The position numbers were made by a program, and so were the translations under genes. A DNA stretch of 64,000 nucleotides, taken from the NCBI GenBank assembly GCA_029379385.1, contig CM055612.1, positions 16,492,001 through 16,556,000 on the forward strand, read 5' to 3'. Shown one piece after another: positions 1-11,474 of the stretch. The DNA comes from Quillaja saponaria. Lineage: Eukaryota > Streptophyta > Magnoliopsida > Fabales > Quillajaceae. The notes beneath the pieces are model-generated. The model searched no databases. It worked only from the letters and a program-made list of their open reading frames with translations, and was not told the DNA's origin. The stretch's first letter is position 1, and the number at the start of each line of letters is the position of its first letter.

Positions 1-1657
1 AAGGATGAGCTAAGGGTATGAAGTGGGCATATTTGCTTAACCTATCAACTACAACCAAAATTGTATCAAAGCTGTTAGATTTTGGGAGACCTACTATGAA
101 GTCCATGGAAACGTCTTCCCAAATCTGATCTGGAATTGGCAAAGGTTGGAGAAGACCTGCTGGTGCCAATGCTTGATATTTGTTTTGCTGGCATTGTAAG
201 CAATTATGCACGTACTGCTTGACTTCTTGCTTGAGATTAGGCCAATAAAAACTCTTGGAGACACGTTTCAAAGTCTTAAGGTAACCACCATGTCCACTAG
301 TTGGAGTGTCATGAGACTCAAAAAGAATTTTGCCGCGCAAGGTGTCATCTGCAGGGATCACAAGTCTGTCCTTGAAGTAGAGTTTGTGACCATTGATGGA
401 GAAATGTAGAACAGCTTTTGGATCTGATTGGAGAGTCTCCATAAACGTTCGTGTGTGTGGATTGACCTTTAGTGCTTTTTGCAAATCGATCAAATCAAGG
501 GCCACAGGCATCACCAAAGTATAAAGATCAATCTGCTGGGGCCGCCGTGAAAGGGAATCTGCTCCTTTGTTCTCTTTTCCTGCACGATACAAAATTGTAA
601 AGTCATAGGGCATGAGTTTTACCAAAAGCCGCTACTGTTCTGTTGTAATAACTCGTTGCTCCAGGAGGTATTTGAGTGTGTAATGATCTATTTTGAGGAA
701 GAAATGTCTGCGCAGAAGGTAGTGCTTCCATTTTTGGAGTGCCAATACCACAGCTAAGAGCTCTCTCTCATAAGCTGATTTTAGTCGGTTAGAAAAAGAT
801 AAACCTTTACTGAAATAAGCAACAGGGTGTCCTGATTGCAAAAGTATGGCACCAACTCCTTCTGAACTTGCATCGCTTTCAACAGTGAATTCTTGTGAAA
901 AGTCTGGAAGCCATAAGACTGGAACCGTGGTTAGAGCCTCCTTAAGTCGTGAAAAAGCTTCATTTGCTGCCGGTGTCCATTGAAAGGCATTTTTCTTGGT
1001 CAGGTTGGTCAATGGACGTGCAATCAGCCCATAATTCTTCACAAAGCGTCGGTAATAACCTGTTAAACCTGGAAATCCTCTCAGCTTCTTGACATTTGTT
1101 GGAATCGGCCAGGCTTGAACTGTTGCAACCTTCTCTTTTTCCACCTGTAAGCCGTTTTCAGATATGACATGCCCCAAAAAATTGATCTGCGACTTAGCAA
1201 ATAAGCATTTAGAGGACTTTGCATAGAATTGATGACCTTGTAACAAGGAAAGGGCCTCACGGAGATGCAGTTGATGCTGGATTTCATATTTGCTGTAAAT
1301 CAAAATGTCATCAAAGAAGACAAGTATGAATTTACGAAGATGGGGGCGGAATAAATCATTCATGGTAGCCTGGAAGGTAGAAGGAGCATTAGTGAACCCA
1401 AAGGGCATAACCACAAACTCATAATGGCCAGAGTGAGTTCTGAAAGCTGTCTTGGGAATGTCCTCCGGGTTGACTCGAATCTGGTGGTAACCCGATCTCA
1501 AATCAAATTTGGAGAAGACTTTTGCACCATTCAATTCATCTAGGAGCTCATCAATATTAGGTATGGGGTATTTATCTGGAATGGTGAGCTTATTAAGAGC
1601 CCAGTAGTCCACACACATACGCCATGTACCTTCTTTCTTGGATACTAAGAGTATTTT
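1..1657 (-). mobile_element. Ty3/gypsy retrotransposon pol fragment (RT - RNase H - integrase), cut by window edge
   Basis: The minus strand reads in one frame from about 1657 down to 1. In order it encodes the end of the RT lead-in (ILLVSKKEGTWRMCVDY), the RT core with the VFFDDILIYS active site, RNase H (FTVESDASSEG), an integrase zinc finger (paired His, then CLQC) and the start of the integrase core (VSMDFIVGLP, first Asp of DDE). RT before integrase in this order defines Ty3/gypsy. The frame is broken once, by TAG at 634-632 in the RNase H region, so the copy is young or slightly decayed. The 5' side stops at an A/T homopolymer near 1657 with no recognisable gag or protease beyond it. 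The rest of the integrase and the 3' LTR would lie outside the window. It sits next to the ARMC8-like gene, on the side of the missing exons. Confidence 0.95.
632..1657 (-). pseudogene. gypsy reverse transcriptase / RNase H open reading frame, interrupted by TAG
   Basis: This is the longest uninterrupted part of the gypsy polyprotein, about 340 codons. The RT fingers/palm carry the FDLRSGYHQI block, the MPFGFTNAPSTFQ block and FFDD. The connection domain (GYYRRFVKNYG) and RNase H (Asp in ESDAS, Glu in YERELLAV) follow. The family's RT and RNase H are normally part of a larger gag-pol polyprotein, so the methionine at 1618 is internal and not a start. The TAG at 634-632 falls where other copies usually have glutamine. 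The same frame reopens at once and continues through the integrase zinc finger to position 1. Confidence 0.9.
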
Positions 1658-1916
1658 TTTTTTTTAGAGCTCATTAATATTTTTTTTTTTTCATAGTTTT
1701 GTCTCGTAACCATATATTGAATTTGTTGGAGTATAGCAGCAATTTAGCCAAACTTGACATTTCAATACAATTTCTCAGGGAAGGGTGCTCATAATGAAGG
1801 GTGGCAATTAGGAGCTAGCCAGCTAGGATTCAACCCCACAAAACCAAATGAAGAAGGAAGTAGATGTTGCTCAAAATGATGAGCATGAGTAATAAGAACC
1901 TACAAAATTACAAGGC
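1658..1916. other. AT-rich spacer between gypsy fragment and hAT element
   Basis: It starts with two long T runs (about 1650-1690). No coding frame of more than about 30 codons was recognised. It may be decayed upstream gypsy sequence, but nothing in it identifies it as such. Confidence 0.4.
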
Positions 1917-1924
1917 CTATTAGA
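1917..1924. repeat. target-site duplication, left copy (hAT)
   Basis: CTATTAGA, identical to 3453-3460; fixes the left boundary of the hAT element at 1925. Confidence 0.9.
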
Positions 1925-3452
1925 TAGAGATGGCAACGGGTCCGGTCCAGCTGGACACGACCTGCTATTTACCCAGAGTTCAGACCCATCATGGCTCTAA
2001 AAATGAGACCTATCTTAGACTCATTACTTACTGGATATATTCAAATCAAGACCCGAACCCATGAGCCCAATCCATAAACACTTTTTATTCTTTAAAAAAA
2101 AAAAAACTATGTTTTTCTAATTAAAGCCTAATTCAACTTATTAATTAATTTAACATAATTTTAAATGATTCATAGTACTATTTTTTTTCATAAAATTTAT
2201 AATAATAATAAATTTAACCTTCTATATAGTTACATTATCTTTAATGTTAAGAATTATAAATAGAAGGTAACCATAAAATATGAAATTTCAAAAGATCAAC
2301 ATCTAAAATTATGTAATTAATTTTTTTCATTTTCTTTTTTAGTCAACTCTTTTAATTAATACTTTTTTTAGATAACTCACTTAGTTTCATTTCTTAGTCA
2401 AATTTCCTCATAAATTCAAGCAAGATCTCTCAGTTTTCGATCTAGTAAACTAATTTAATATTTTTTAAATTTCTTTATCTTGTAAATGCATGTATATTAT
2501 TATAGAAAATTCAAATTTAGATATCTTTACAAAAAAATAAAAATAAAAATTATAGATCCTCATATAATTGATTAAAAGAGAAGCAAATAGTTAAATTAAT
2601 TCATCCATTCAATTCATATAAAAAACGGGCCAAATAAATTGACCCGATAGCCCAGATTATATGAATCTAATTTAGATCTACAAGCCATTTGACTATTTCA
2701 ACATATAAAATTGAAATTAAAAAAATTTAATATTTAGTTTTTTTTCCGGGGATGAAATAAAAAAAAGAGACTCGGTCTAAACACATATTTTCATAGCTAT
2801 GCTCGGACTCATACCCAATCCATAAACCTGTTTATATATATATATAATAAATGTTGACCTAATTTATGACTATTTCAACAAATAAAATAGCATAGACAAT
2901 TATAAATAATTGTTAGTACTCATTTTGCTCACAGGATTGATAGTAATATATTTGTAATTCTATATATAGTTCTATTACTTACCTCCAACATCCAATAAAT
3001 TAATCCTCCTTATTACATTTCCTACACTTTTAAATTTGAAAATCAAATTCTCAAATCAAAACTATTAAGACCAAATCATTTTCCTATAAATACATTTTCA
3101 AAATTAAAAATTTGAAACTAAGAATCAAAGTTGTAAGATGAAAATTTTTCCTCCATTTTGACCGTTGAAGAAGATATACGTAATCTTTGATGGATATGAA
3201 TATGAGCAAAATATTGTCTTACAATTATTATACACCTCTTTGATCATAACAATCATGAATTTCTCAAAATTGACAAATATATGTTTTTTATTTTATTGAA
3301 AAACTCATCCTAGACCTAGCAGGTCTCCAAATTTTGCCCAGACCCAGGTGGTAAAAAATTAAAATTTCAAACTTTGACCAATTTAATACCCAAATACATA
3401 CCCATTAGGGTCGGGTTAGACTCGACATGAACTGGCCCAATTGCCATCCCTA
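1925..3452. mobile_element. non-autonomous hAT-type DNA transposon (1528 bp)
   Basis: The left end reads TAGAGATGGCAACGGG. The reverse complement of the right end reads TAGGGATGGCAATTGGG. These terminal inverted repeats are flanked by perfect 8-bp duplications, CTATTAGA at 1917-1924 and 3453-3460. An 8-bp duplication and short inverted repeats of the GGGATGGCAA type are typical of plant hAT elements. The interior is AT-rich, has no transposase-like frame, and repeats the phrase CCCAATCCATAAAC near both ends (about 2068 and 2815). It would therefore depend on a transposase supplied elsewhere. The perfect duplication suggests a fairly recent insertion. Confidence 0.9.
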
Positions 3453-3460
3453 CTATTAGA
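3453..3460. repeat. target-site duplication, right copy (hAT)
   Basis: CTATTAGA, identical to 1917-1924; fixes the right boundary of the hAT element at 3452. Confidence 0.9.
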
Positions 3461-4672
3461 TGGCTCAATTTTATTTGAGGAAGATTGTTGTCTCAGCAAC
3501 TAGTGGGTCTTGTCAATTACCCTCAAGGATTTGAGTCCCTACTTTGTTTTAGGGTAGCTTTCTGCTAAGAATTTGAAGAATACTCTGGTTGAATAACATC
3601 ATCCATACCAGGCAGAAGGAAGTCTTTAGGAGAAGAAGAGGGTTCCAAAGAAGGCAGAGAGGCAACGAAATAGCAAAATGGCATAGTCTTAAGACTACGA
3701 GTGATGTGTGATTGTGTTGTACATATGCAACACGTATCTAACTACTAGATAACTTCAGCTAGCCATTTTAGACCTTGTGGATTTGGTCATTTCCTTAGGC
3801 CAATTGTGTTACTTGGAGAGTTACACTAAGGCCTGATGAATCATCAAACAATTTGCATTATAACATCTTTTAAGCGCAGGAAGATATAGCAACCATTTTA
3901 TAGTTAAGGGGATAAATTAACCAAATCAATGTTTAGGTTCGAAACACATCTGTCAAAGTTTAGGGACCAATTATATAGTTTCACCATAAAAACTATTATT
4001 ACACCATGTAATGATCAGGCAAAAGATGTAGAGATGGTGAAATCAACCATTTTGTTTAAACTGATTGTGTGAAACATGATATGAAGAACAGGAAATGCAG
4101 TTTCTACATTGTTGTTTTATAGCCCAAAGGGTATACTTCAGATTGGAAAAAAAAATAAAAAATCATGTGAGGATGAAATTGCATTCATATTATTTTATTG
4201 AATTCAAGTAACCTGAACTACTGAACTAATATCTATGTCAAAGATAGAAAACATCAGCCATCAGTTCCCACTGTCTCCCAAACACTAATTGAATTCCAAC
4301 TTAAACCTTTTCAAATGACTTACCAAATAGTGTTTGACTGATAGAAATTCTACTCCAATGGAAGACTACAAGCACCACAATTACATGATGTGGAAAGGAA
4401 AGAAGCATTTGGAGTTTTGAACTAATTCATAAGAAAAACACAAACAAACTCGCACATGCATGTATATGTATTAAAATAAAGATAAAATCAAATTAGACAC
4501 ACTATACTGTAGCTGAAACAATTAGATCCTTCATTCCTACATAAAACATATATATGTTCAGCAGGCTCTTATAGTTGTTTACTGTCTCTCAGCATGAAAC
4601 CAAACAAACACTCCTTTCTAATTAATCCAAACTGCAAAAGCAAGATATTCAGTAGGATAAGGAGGCACATAC
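3461..4672. other. non-coding stretch where further ARMC8-like exons would be expected
   Basis: This lies downstream of exon 4 on the minus strand. I looked for the next armadillo exon between GT-AG boundaries and found none. A short minus-strand open stretch at about 3740-3560 (about 60 codons, containing PSLEPSSSPKDFLLPG) is not recognised and ends in stops. The rest is AT-rich non-coding sequence, so it is intronic if the gene continues beyond position 1. Confidence 0.5.
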
Positions 4673-7600
4673 CTGGACAGAAGCAGAAAGATCACATAGA
4701 AGCTGAACCAAAGGAACAACTATCTTTTCATTCATAAAGTGACCTGCACTCAAACTCTGAATAACATTTTATTAGAATATACACATAACACGACCAATTA
4801 AATGTGTCACAAATTTAACTTTTGAGGAGCAAACCTTTATTGAGCGAGAGACACATCTTATGCAAATGCAAGCTGCAGAACGTACGTTGGCACTATCATG
4901 AGTTAATGCATCAATCACCATGTTCAGCACCTATATTCATGGAAATGTATTAGAAGTTTCAAGTACGTATGTTTATAACCACTAAGCCGATGACCTTAAT
5001 ACTAGTGGTTGCATCGTGCGCCTATTTCATTGCACCCTTTTAGTTAGATTGCTAAAGCCTCTGCATTGGATTTAAACATGTTTAGAGTCGCAAAGGCATG
5101 TTATAACATACTCATGCACTGTACCAGAGTGAGAGTAGAGAGAGAGGGAGAGCGGGAGAGAGAAGGAGGAGAGGGAGAGGGGGAGAGAAAAGGAGTAGAG
5201 GGAGAGAGAGAGAGAGATGCTCGTCACCAAGATTATGAAGCAAACAGAGACCAGAAACACATCATTGTCCGCAAAGGGAAAATTCCATATGCAAGACTTT
5301 TTTTTTTTTTTAAAGAAGCAAATTAGACCTCACGAAGTTACAACAATATAACCTTAAGTCTGCTTATATCCTAGATCCCTTTTTCTATCTTCCCCATTAT
5401 GTTACCTCCAATTCTCTCCTCTAATCTTCAAGTTTTACAATTGTACGTACCACTCTTATGAAATATAAAAGTTGAAAAATTTAGTACCCACTCCCCATTA
5501 ATAATCAGTCGCTCAATAAATGAACTGGATAACTAAAATAAGCATCTAGGAATAATGACTTAGTAAAAGGAACATCCATGTCTAACTAGTAAAAAACAAA
5601 TGACTTTACATATATATTTATATGCATTCTCTGTGGAGAAACATACCTTCAGTGAGAGAAACCTAGACCTACAGCTTTCCAATTTTGAGCACAGGTCCCC
5701 TATGGCAAGCAATATCCCTTCAAGACGTTTGGGATGTAATGGGCCCTTTTGCAAGTGGCTGTAGAGCTTATCAAAAGCATCTGCCTCAAATGCTAGCTTC
5801 TGTAAATCCTCCTTTCCAGCAATTAAACTGGATAAAGCAAAGGAAGCCTCATCTCCAACTTGACCAGGATCATCAAGAAGCTCAAGAAATATATGTACCA
5901 ACTTTATTTTAATTCCTATATCTTGCAGATAGCAAGAAGATGTATTCCTTACACGGATCAAGCACATGCAGGCCAGTAGCCTTGTCCTAGGATATCTATC
6001 CTTTGTTAATTCAATTACAGAACTCAAATCTTTTCCACTTTCAGAACCCACAAATTTGGAGACAGCTTCAGGGTTGTTTTTGATAATTGTGGCCACAGAT
6101 TCTAAACTAGCATCTCTCTGACTTAGAGAGCCTTCAAGAAGGCTAATAAGCTTCTCCAAAGTACCAGCATGGCATAGTACATTTTGCTCTGCATTTGTCT
6201 CGCAAGAATGTACGATGATACTTGCACCGAGTCCAGTGAGATTTTCGTTCTCACTATTCAATAAGGAGAGAAGAAATTTCATGTTTTCATCTTGAAAGAA
6301 ATCATATTTCGGAGCCAGTTTTGATTGGTAAATCATTCTGATGGAACGTGCAGCAGCATCAACAACCTGAAGTTGGGGGAAAATGGACTATCAGACAGCA
6401 TACAAAATGAAGTCATAATTAAAAGGAAAAATGAAATATAATCAAAACATGTTAAAGACGGATAGATTTGCAACTTCTGATTCGCAGTACTCATGCTTTA
6501 CTCCTGTTGCACAACAACTAGAGAACATAAAGTAGTATAGGAAGTAAAAAGAAATGTCCATGATAATTTTTCACATATTTCAAAAAAAAAAAAAAAATGA
6601 AGGAAAGAAAGAAATGAAATTGGTACATTAAGTAAAACTTAAAGAAAATGGACATAAAAATTGTGATAGGTATATGGCCAATTACCATCCTTATGTAAAT
6701 CAAATCCATATTCTTTAGCTGCACAATGCGCTTGCTGCCATAACCAGCTATCAAACTAATTGGATTTTAGTGATGCCCAGAGCAACATATCCTTATCAAG
6801 GACTTCTTCCCATGTAAGTTTTGGTCTTCCTCTACTCTGTCTAACCCCTAACTACGGCATCCACTAGCCCCTGTCTCCCAAACCACCATAAACGGTTCTC
6901 TCTCATTTTCTCTTCAATTGGTGCAACCTCAACCTTCTTATGTATATTACAAGAACGTACTTTCTCAACTGTATGATCTTAGTTTACTATAATAATTGGG
7001 ATTGTAATATCAATATATCATGAATTCAGAGTTTGTGCCTATGCAAAGTAGGTAACTGAAATCAATGTATTGGTTTGACCACTGTCACCCCTAATCTATG
7101 GTTTCTTCAGTCTCAAATCCAGAATATTAGTAAGCAAGGGAAATCAATAATTTTCTCTGTTGTACATGTAACAAGTCAAATCCGCAAACTGTTATCCTAA
7201 ACTACAGAGAGTCTAATTTTAGACTTCATTTTAGAGCACATTGATGCTGGAAGCATTACCAATCAATACAACATTATGAAAACAAAACCCCAATTAGTTA
7301 GAATGTTAGATGTACACAATACTTGATTCCTAAGTGTAACAATTCAATGACACCTAGATGTATTAGAACACTCATTAATAATTATATCACTTATTTACTT
7401 CAATAAAAGTAAGAGAAGTGAAAATCACTAACATGCATTATTCAATGATATAATAGCAGTTGATATCAGTGTCTCATGGTGGAGATTAATCTGGTTTAAG
7501 AAGCACATGACTCAACAAAGTGTTCTCTGTTAGCTAGCAATTCATAACAGGTCATCCATAAGGATAGACTCATGAACAGGGTTGCCCTCATAGCTCTCTT

Positions 7601-8558
7601 TTCATCACCAGTTTATGCGTTCACTTACTATGGTGAAAGCAGATCAGTGCCATTGGTTCTTTATAAAAAAAGTAGGATACAGAATTTTCTTTTGGATGGA
7701 TGTCGTTAAGTTCTCTTTTTATGCATTGCAGGTGTGCAATCCTCTTTTAGTTGCTGCAACATTACCAGAAGTAATTGTTAGTTGCTGCTGTTTTTTATTG
7801 TTTGAAAGGTGTTCTTTTCAGCAGTTGGTTTCCTTCTAAAGATTTAAGTACACGAACTAATACAATAAAACCTCAACCGAATTTAATTAGACAGAAATTT
7901 ATATGTTAAAATAATTAACTAATTTTCCTCCCACCAAGAATACCTCAAAAATATACCATATGTGCAAAAGAATAAATTCCAACCAACTGAGGATCCATCA
8001 CATCCTCCATTAGTTAATAATCAAGCATGCCATTAAAACCATCTCATTGGGTGAATGTCAAACAAGTAGCCCAATAATCAGCGTTAATTTCAACCTACTG
8101 ATGAGTCTTTTGACATTTCACTAATGCATTTCTATAATTTTCTAACAATTCCGCGGGACCCAACCTAAATTATACACAAAAAGAGCAATTGAATTAACGG
8201 AAATCACCTTCTCGTTGACATTCGAGAGGAGCCTGATCAGATGGGGAAAGGCGCCGGCGTCGAGCACAGCACGAACGCCAGAATCGACTCCGCAAGCAAA
8301 GCTACCAAGCACCGCAGCTGACTGGACAATGAGGTTTGAGCCACCATCAGAGTCGGCTTCTGCTTCAGCTAGAATGGCAGCAACGGCTGGGACAACACCA
8401 AGCTTGATATAGGAGAGTTTCTTGGTTCGATTCCCAATGATCTGATTCTTTACCTCTCTGATAGCTTTGAGCTTAATTTCGGAATCGGGTGATTCCAGCC
8501 GGTCGAGAATAAGATCGGAGGAGAACCGATTGGTGGAGGGGGATGAGGTGGTGGGCAT
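4673..8558 (-). CDS. ARMC8: ARMC8/GID5-like armadillo-repeat protein, 5' four exons (partial gene)
   Basis: The four coding exons on the minus strand are 8558-8208 (117 codons), 6366-5647 (240), 4930-4835 (32) and 4756-4673 (28). All introns are GT-AG in phase 0, giving 417 residues. The start ATG at 8558 (MPTTSSPSTN) is chosen because the frame upstream has only a GTG at 8612 and then a TAG. The N-terminal block contains VKNQIIGNRTKKLSYIKLG and a VLGSFACG block. The central blocks GTLEKLISLL, TRLLACMCLIRV and VGDEASFALSSLIAG, then VRSAACICIRCVSRSIK, follow the order of human ARMC8. In animals and yeast ARMC8/Gid5 is the armadillo scaffold subunit of the CTLH/GID ubiquitin ligase; the same role in plants is inferred by homology. 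Family members are about 650-670 residues, so the C-terminal third is missing from the window: either beyond position 1 across a transposon-filled intron, or lost. Confidence 0.88.
4931..5646 (-). other. intron 2 of the ARMC8-like gene, with a GA-rich tract
   Basis: The donor is GTATGT just after 5647 and the acceptor AG is just before 4930; phase 0. It contains the GA microsatellite at about 5130-5217 and a T run near 5299. Confidence 0.8.
5130..5217. repeat. GA/GGA-rich simple repeat
   Basis: Imperfect GAGAGAGG-type repeat on the plus strand (CT-rich on the transcribed strand) inside intron 2. It creates a spurious Glu/Arg/Gly-rich open frame. Confidence 0.9.
6367..8207 (-). other. intron 1 of the ARMC8-like gene
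   Basis: The donor is GTGATT after 8208 and the acceptor CAG is before 6366; phase 0, 1841 bp. Apart from the LINE fragment at about 6765-6965, I recognise nothing in it. Confidence 0.8.
6765..6965 (-). mobile_element. 3' fragment of an RTE-clade LINE in intron 1
   Basis: The minus strand encodes EVAPIEEKMRENRLWWFG and, a short frameshifted distance later, GRPKLTWEEVLDKDM. Both are characteristic of the extreme C-terminus of plant RTE-type LINE polyproteins. Only about 200 bp remain and the frame is broken, which fits a 5'-truncated, decayed insertion. It has the same orientation as the host gene. A much longer RTE copy is present at 55.9-61.7 kb. Confidence 0.75.
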
Positions 8559-8760
8559 GGTGGTCGTAGTCGCCAATGGAGGAAGCTCATGCAAGCCTGA
8601 GAGAGAGCGCACTCCACGACCACGATACTAAGAATTTGAAAGAATGAGAGAAGGAAAATGGCTGTGTTATCAATTTTGTGATGAATCTTTTTTTATCGTA
8701 GATGAAAGATGAAATGATTTGAACCTTTCGACGAACCTATGATACGTCGTGTTCTTTTTT
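8559..8760 (-). promoter_or_regulatory. upstream leader / promoter-proximal region of the ARMC8-like gene
   Basis: This is the sequence just upstream of the ATG at 8558, and its first part is presumably 5' untranslated leader. No clear TATA box could be assigned, so the transcription start is not defined. Confidence 0.35.
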
Positions 8761-10509
8761 TTCAAAATCTTGTGCGTGTGGTAAAAGATAGCGATGGCAT
8801 TGGTATGGCCAGTTCTAATTCTTAAACATTGCTTATACTCCTATAGTCCTTTGGTGAGTTACATAGTATTCATTCGTGTTTTGTTTGAGGGGGTATTTTA
8901 ATATTTAAGTAATATGCATATTTTATATATGTTAATTTTATTCAATTGTATCATAATCAGTTTACTTGAATTATTAAAAAATAGGATAATTATGTTTTCG
9001 ATAATGTTTATTGAATTTTCATCTATAGCCATAATATCGAATATTTATGATTAACTGATAAGAGATTTTAATAATTACGAAACTAAAAAAATCAAGTAGA
9101 ACAAGACAAGATATGAACAAAAATATTAAAATTACATGAATTATGAATCAGAACTGTACAAAATTTAAACACGTCTGAACAAATTTCAACCATATTTATG
9201 AGAATAAGATAAAATTAGAGAATAAAACTCAAAATCATTTGAAACAAGCATCAAGGCAAATTAGGCATCATAGGACCAAATCGATAGCTCTTTGGGATTC
9301 ACCTTTAATACTTTAATTTGACCTATAAGAATCTGGATCTGCTCATGTTTTATGGATTTGTTATTTGATCCTAGGATCAAACGATTTATGCAATATAATA
9401 CACCTTTGGAAGGGGAACGGGAAAGGCTTGATTGAAACAAATGCTTCTCGTGCCCAAGAGAGATCCAAATCCAACCCAATAAATAGAAAAAGAAAAACTT
9501 ATCTTTCACCCGCAAATGCAAACAAAGATCCAAAACTACCAAATGTGAGGGTGCCCTTATCTAGATGTTGAAGAGTGCCGCGGTCCCTAAGCTACACAAA
9601 TACAGACATAGTGAAATATTATTAAGGGTATAATAGTTGATAGATAACTTCATTGGAGAAAGAACATAAATATGAAAGTAATTTGGTAAGTTTATCTAAT
9701 AGGTGGGAAACAACTCATCCGGGTAAGTGTAATGATTGTTATTATATAACTTTGACACTAGTCATTTTTAGTTGAGTATTTAATGTTTCAGAAACAAGAG
9801 TGGGTACTATATAGATCACATTTATTTATAAAAGAATTTACAAATAAATTTAAAGAGTAAATTATACTTTTTTTTCTTGAAGTTTATTAAAATGATGATA
9901 AGGCTCAAAATTTGAGAATATAACACTGCCCTCCCTTAAATGAATGAAAAACTAATGATGTTAAATAAATAACATCAAAAAATGAGGGAAATGTCTTCTT
10001 TTTTAAAATTTGGACCTTAATGTTATTTAAGTAAATCTCAAAACATATGAGTATAATTTATTTAATCCTAAACTTAAAGATTGAAATATTTTGTACTATT
10101 TTCACCCTTATTGTTTTGAAAATGATTATTTATACAAAACACAAATTTTTTATTTTTTACTTTTATTTTTATGAAAGGGCTTACATTAAAAAGAAAACGA
10201 CAAGGGCTAAAAGTGTGGTTCACGTGAAGGTGGGAGATCAATTGTACTAAGGATTTGCACTAATATATGATTGGAGAATTAATACACATGTCGAGCAATA
10301 TCATATTTCTTGATAAGAAGTTTAGCAATATTATAGCATAGTCAATTTTAATCATCAAGTTTATAAACTCACAATCAAATATCAATATGTAAACCTTCCA
10401 TAATAGCAATGAGCTATGCCTTGAGGCTAGTAAAAAAGACTAATTTTTTACAAAATCCTTTTATCCTATTTCTCGAATTGTCTCTAAAAACTCTACCACA
10501 CTTGAAAGG
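8761..10509. other. AT-rich intergenic DNA
   Basis: Only short unsupported frames were found (for example 9261-9542), with no recognisable domain. It is a spacer between the ARMC8-like gene and the nested LTR cluster. Confidence 0.5.
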
Positions 10510-11474
10510 TGTCATAACTCGATATCGTAAAGTAGAGTTTTAAATATAATGTATGAATTTTAGGTACAAAAGAATAAACATATTAATTAATTGAATAACA
10601 ATACAATTGAACATTTTATAACTCGATAATTCAACGTGTGTCTCATAATGTGGTATGTAAATTGTTGTGATTAAATAAATTTTTTTTTTTTAAAGAGTAA
10701 ACTAAAATAGAAGAGTATTTGCATATAAGTAAATATTTGTGCATGTAAATGAATTTCCATCACCCAATTAGTTAATTTGTTTCTTGTAGTTAATTGGAAA
10801 ATTGTTATTGATAAGTCAAATAAAAGTGTAAACCACTTAAATATTTAAGATATATATATAAACTTACAAGTAAGATTGAATTAGAGACAAAAAAAATTAA
10901 AAATAAAAACATTGACATTTGATTTTATTTTACTTTATTTATTTTGTTCTTTTCCTTTCTTGTTGCATCTGCCTTAGCCGACTTTCTTTTCAAAATTTTG
11001 CTTTCCTTCTAGCCGAGCCCTGTTCTAAAGGCATCTAAAATTTTCTTGGTTGGCCGATAACTCCTCCTTCCTTTCTTGCTTGTGAGTTCATCTTCCTCTT
11101 TTGTCTTTGGTTATTTGTGAGTGGATATGTGGAATTATTTGTATCGCAGCCAGCATTGGAAAGTTTTAGCTGCTGTCAAGAGGAAGCCCAGCTCTATTTT
11201 AGAGTAGTAAACTCCTCCTTCTGTCTTGTTGTGTAATCCTTTAGCTGATCATGAGGTTCAGCCTCCTCTATTGTCTATGCAACTCTACCTAAACCAACAG
11301 CTCAATCTAGCTTGGCAGCCCTTTCCTCACACCTTAATCTTGCTTTACGCCTCTTTTCATTTTCTTTTGGTTAGGTTGGTAGCCAAGGAACTCCATTACT
11401 TTCAGATGTTGTGGACTTCAACAAGGTTTGATTATCTTTTGTTGGCAGCCAACAGCATCGTAGGACATCATTAG

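Noticed and set aside
3560..3740. Minus-strand open stretch with PSLEPSSSPKDFLLPG as a possible next ARMC8 exon
   Set aside because: It does not resemble the armadillo repeats expected there and lacks suitable splice sites; a retroelement origin is possible but unproven.
5066..5326. 86-codon plus-strand frame rich in Glu, Arg and Gly
   Set aside because: It is the translation of the GA microsatellite inside intron 2 of the ARMC8-like gene.
5560..5646. C-terminal extension of the exon 2 frame (VCFSTENAYKYI...)
   Set aside because: It is read-through into intron 2; the GTATGT donor after 5647 and the matching exon at 4930 show where the coding sequence really goes.
8559..8612. Upstream extension of exon 1 by 18 codons
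   Set aside because: It begins with GTG, is preceded by an in-frame TAG, and is poor match to the family; the ATG at 8558 fits better.
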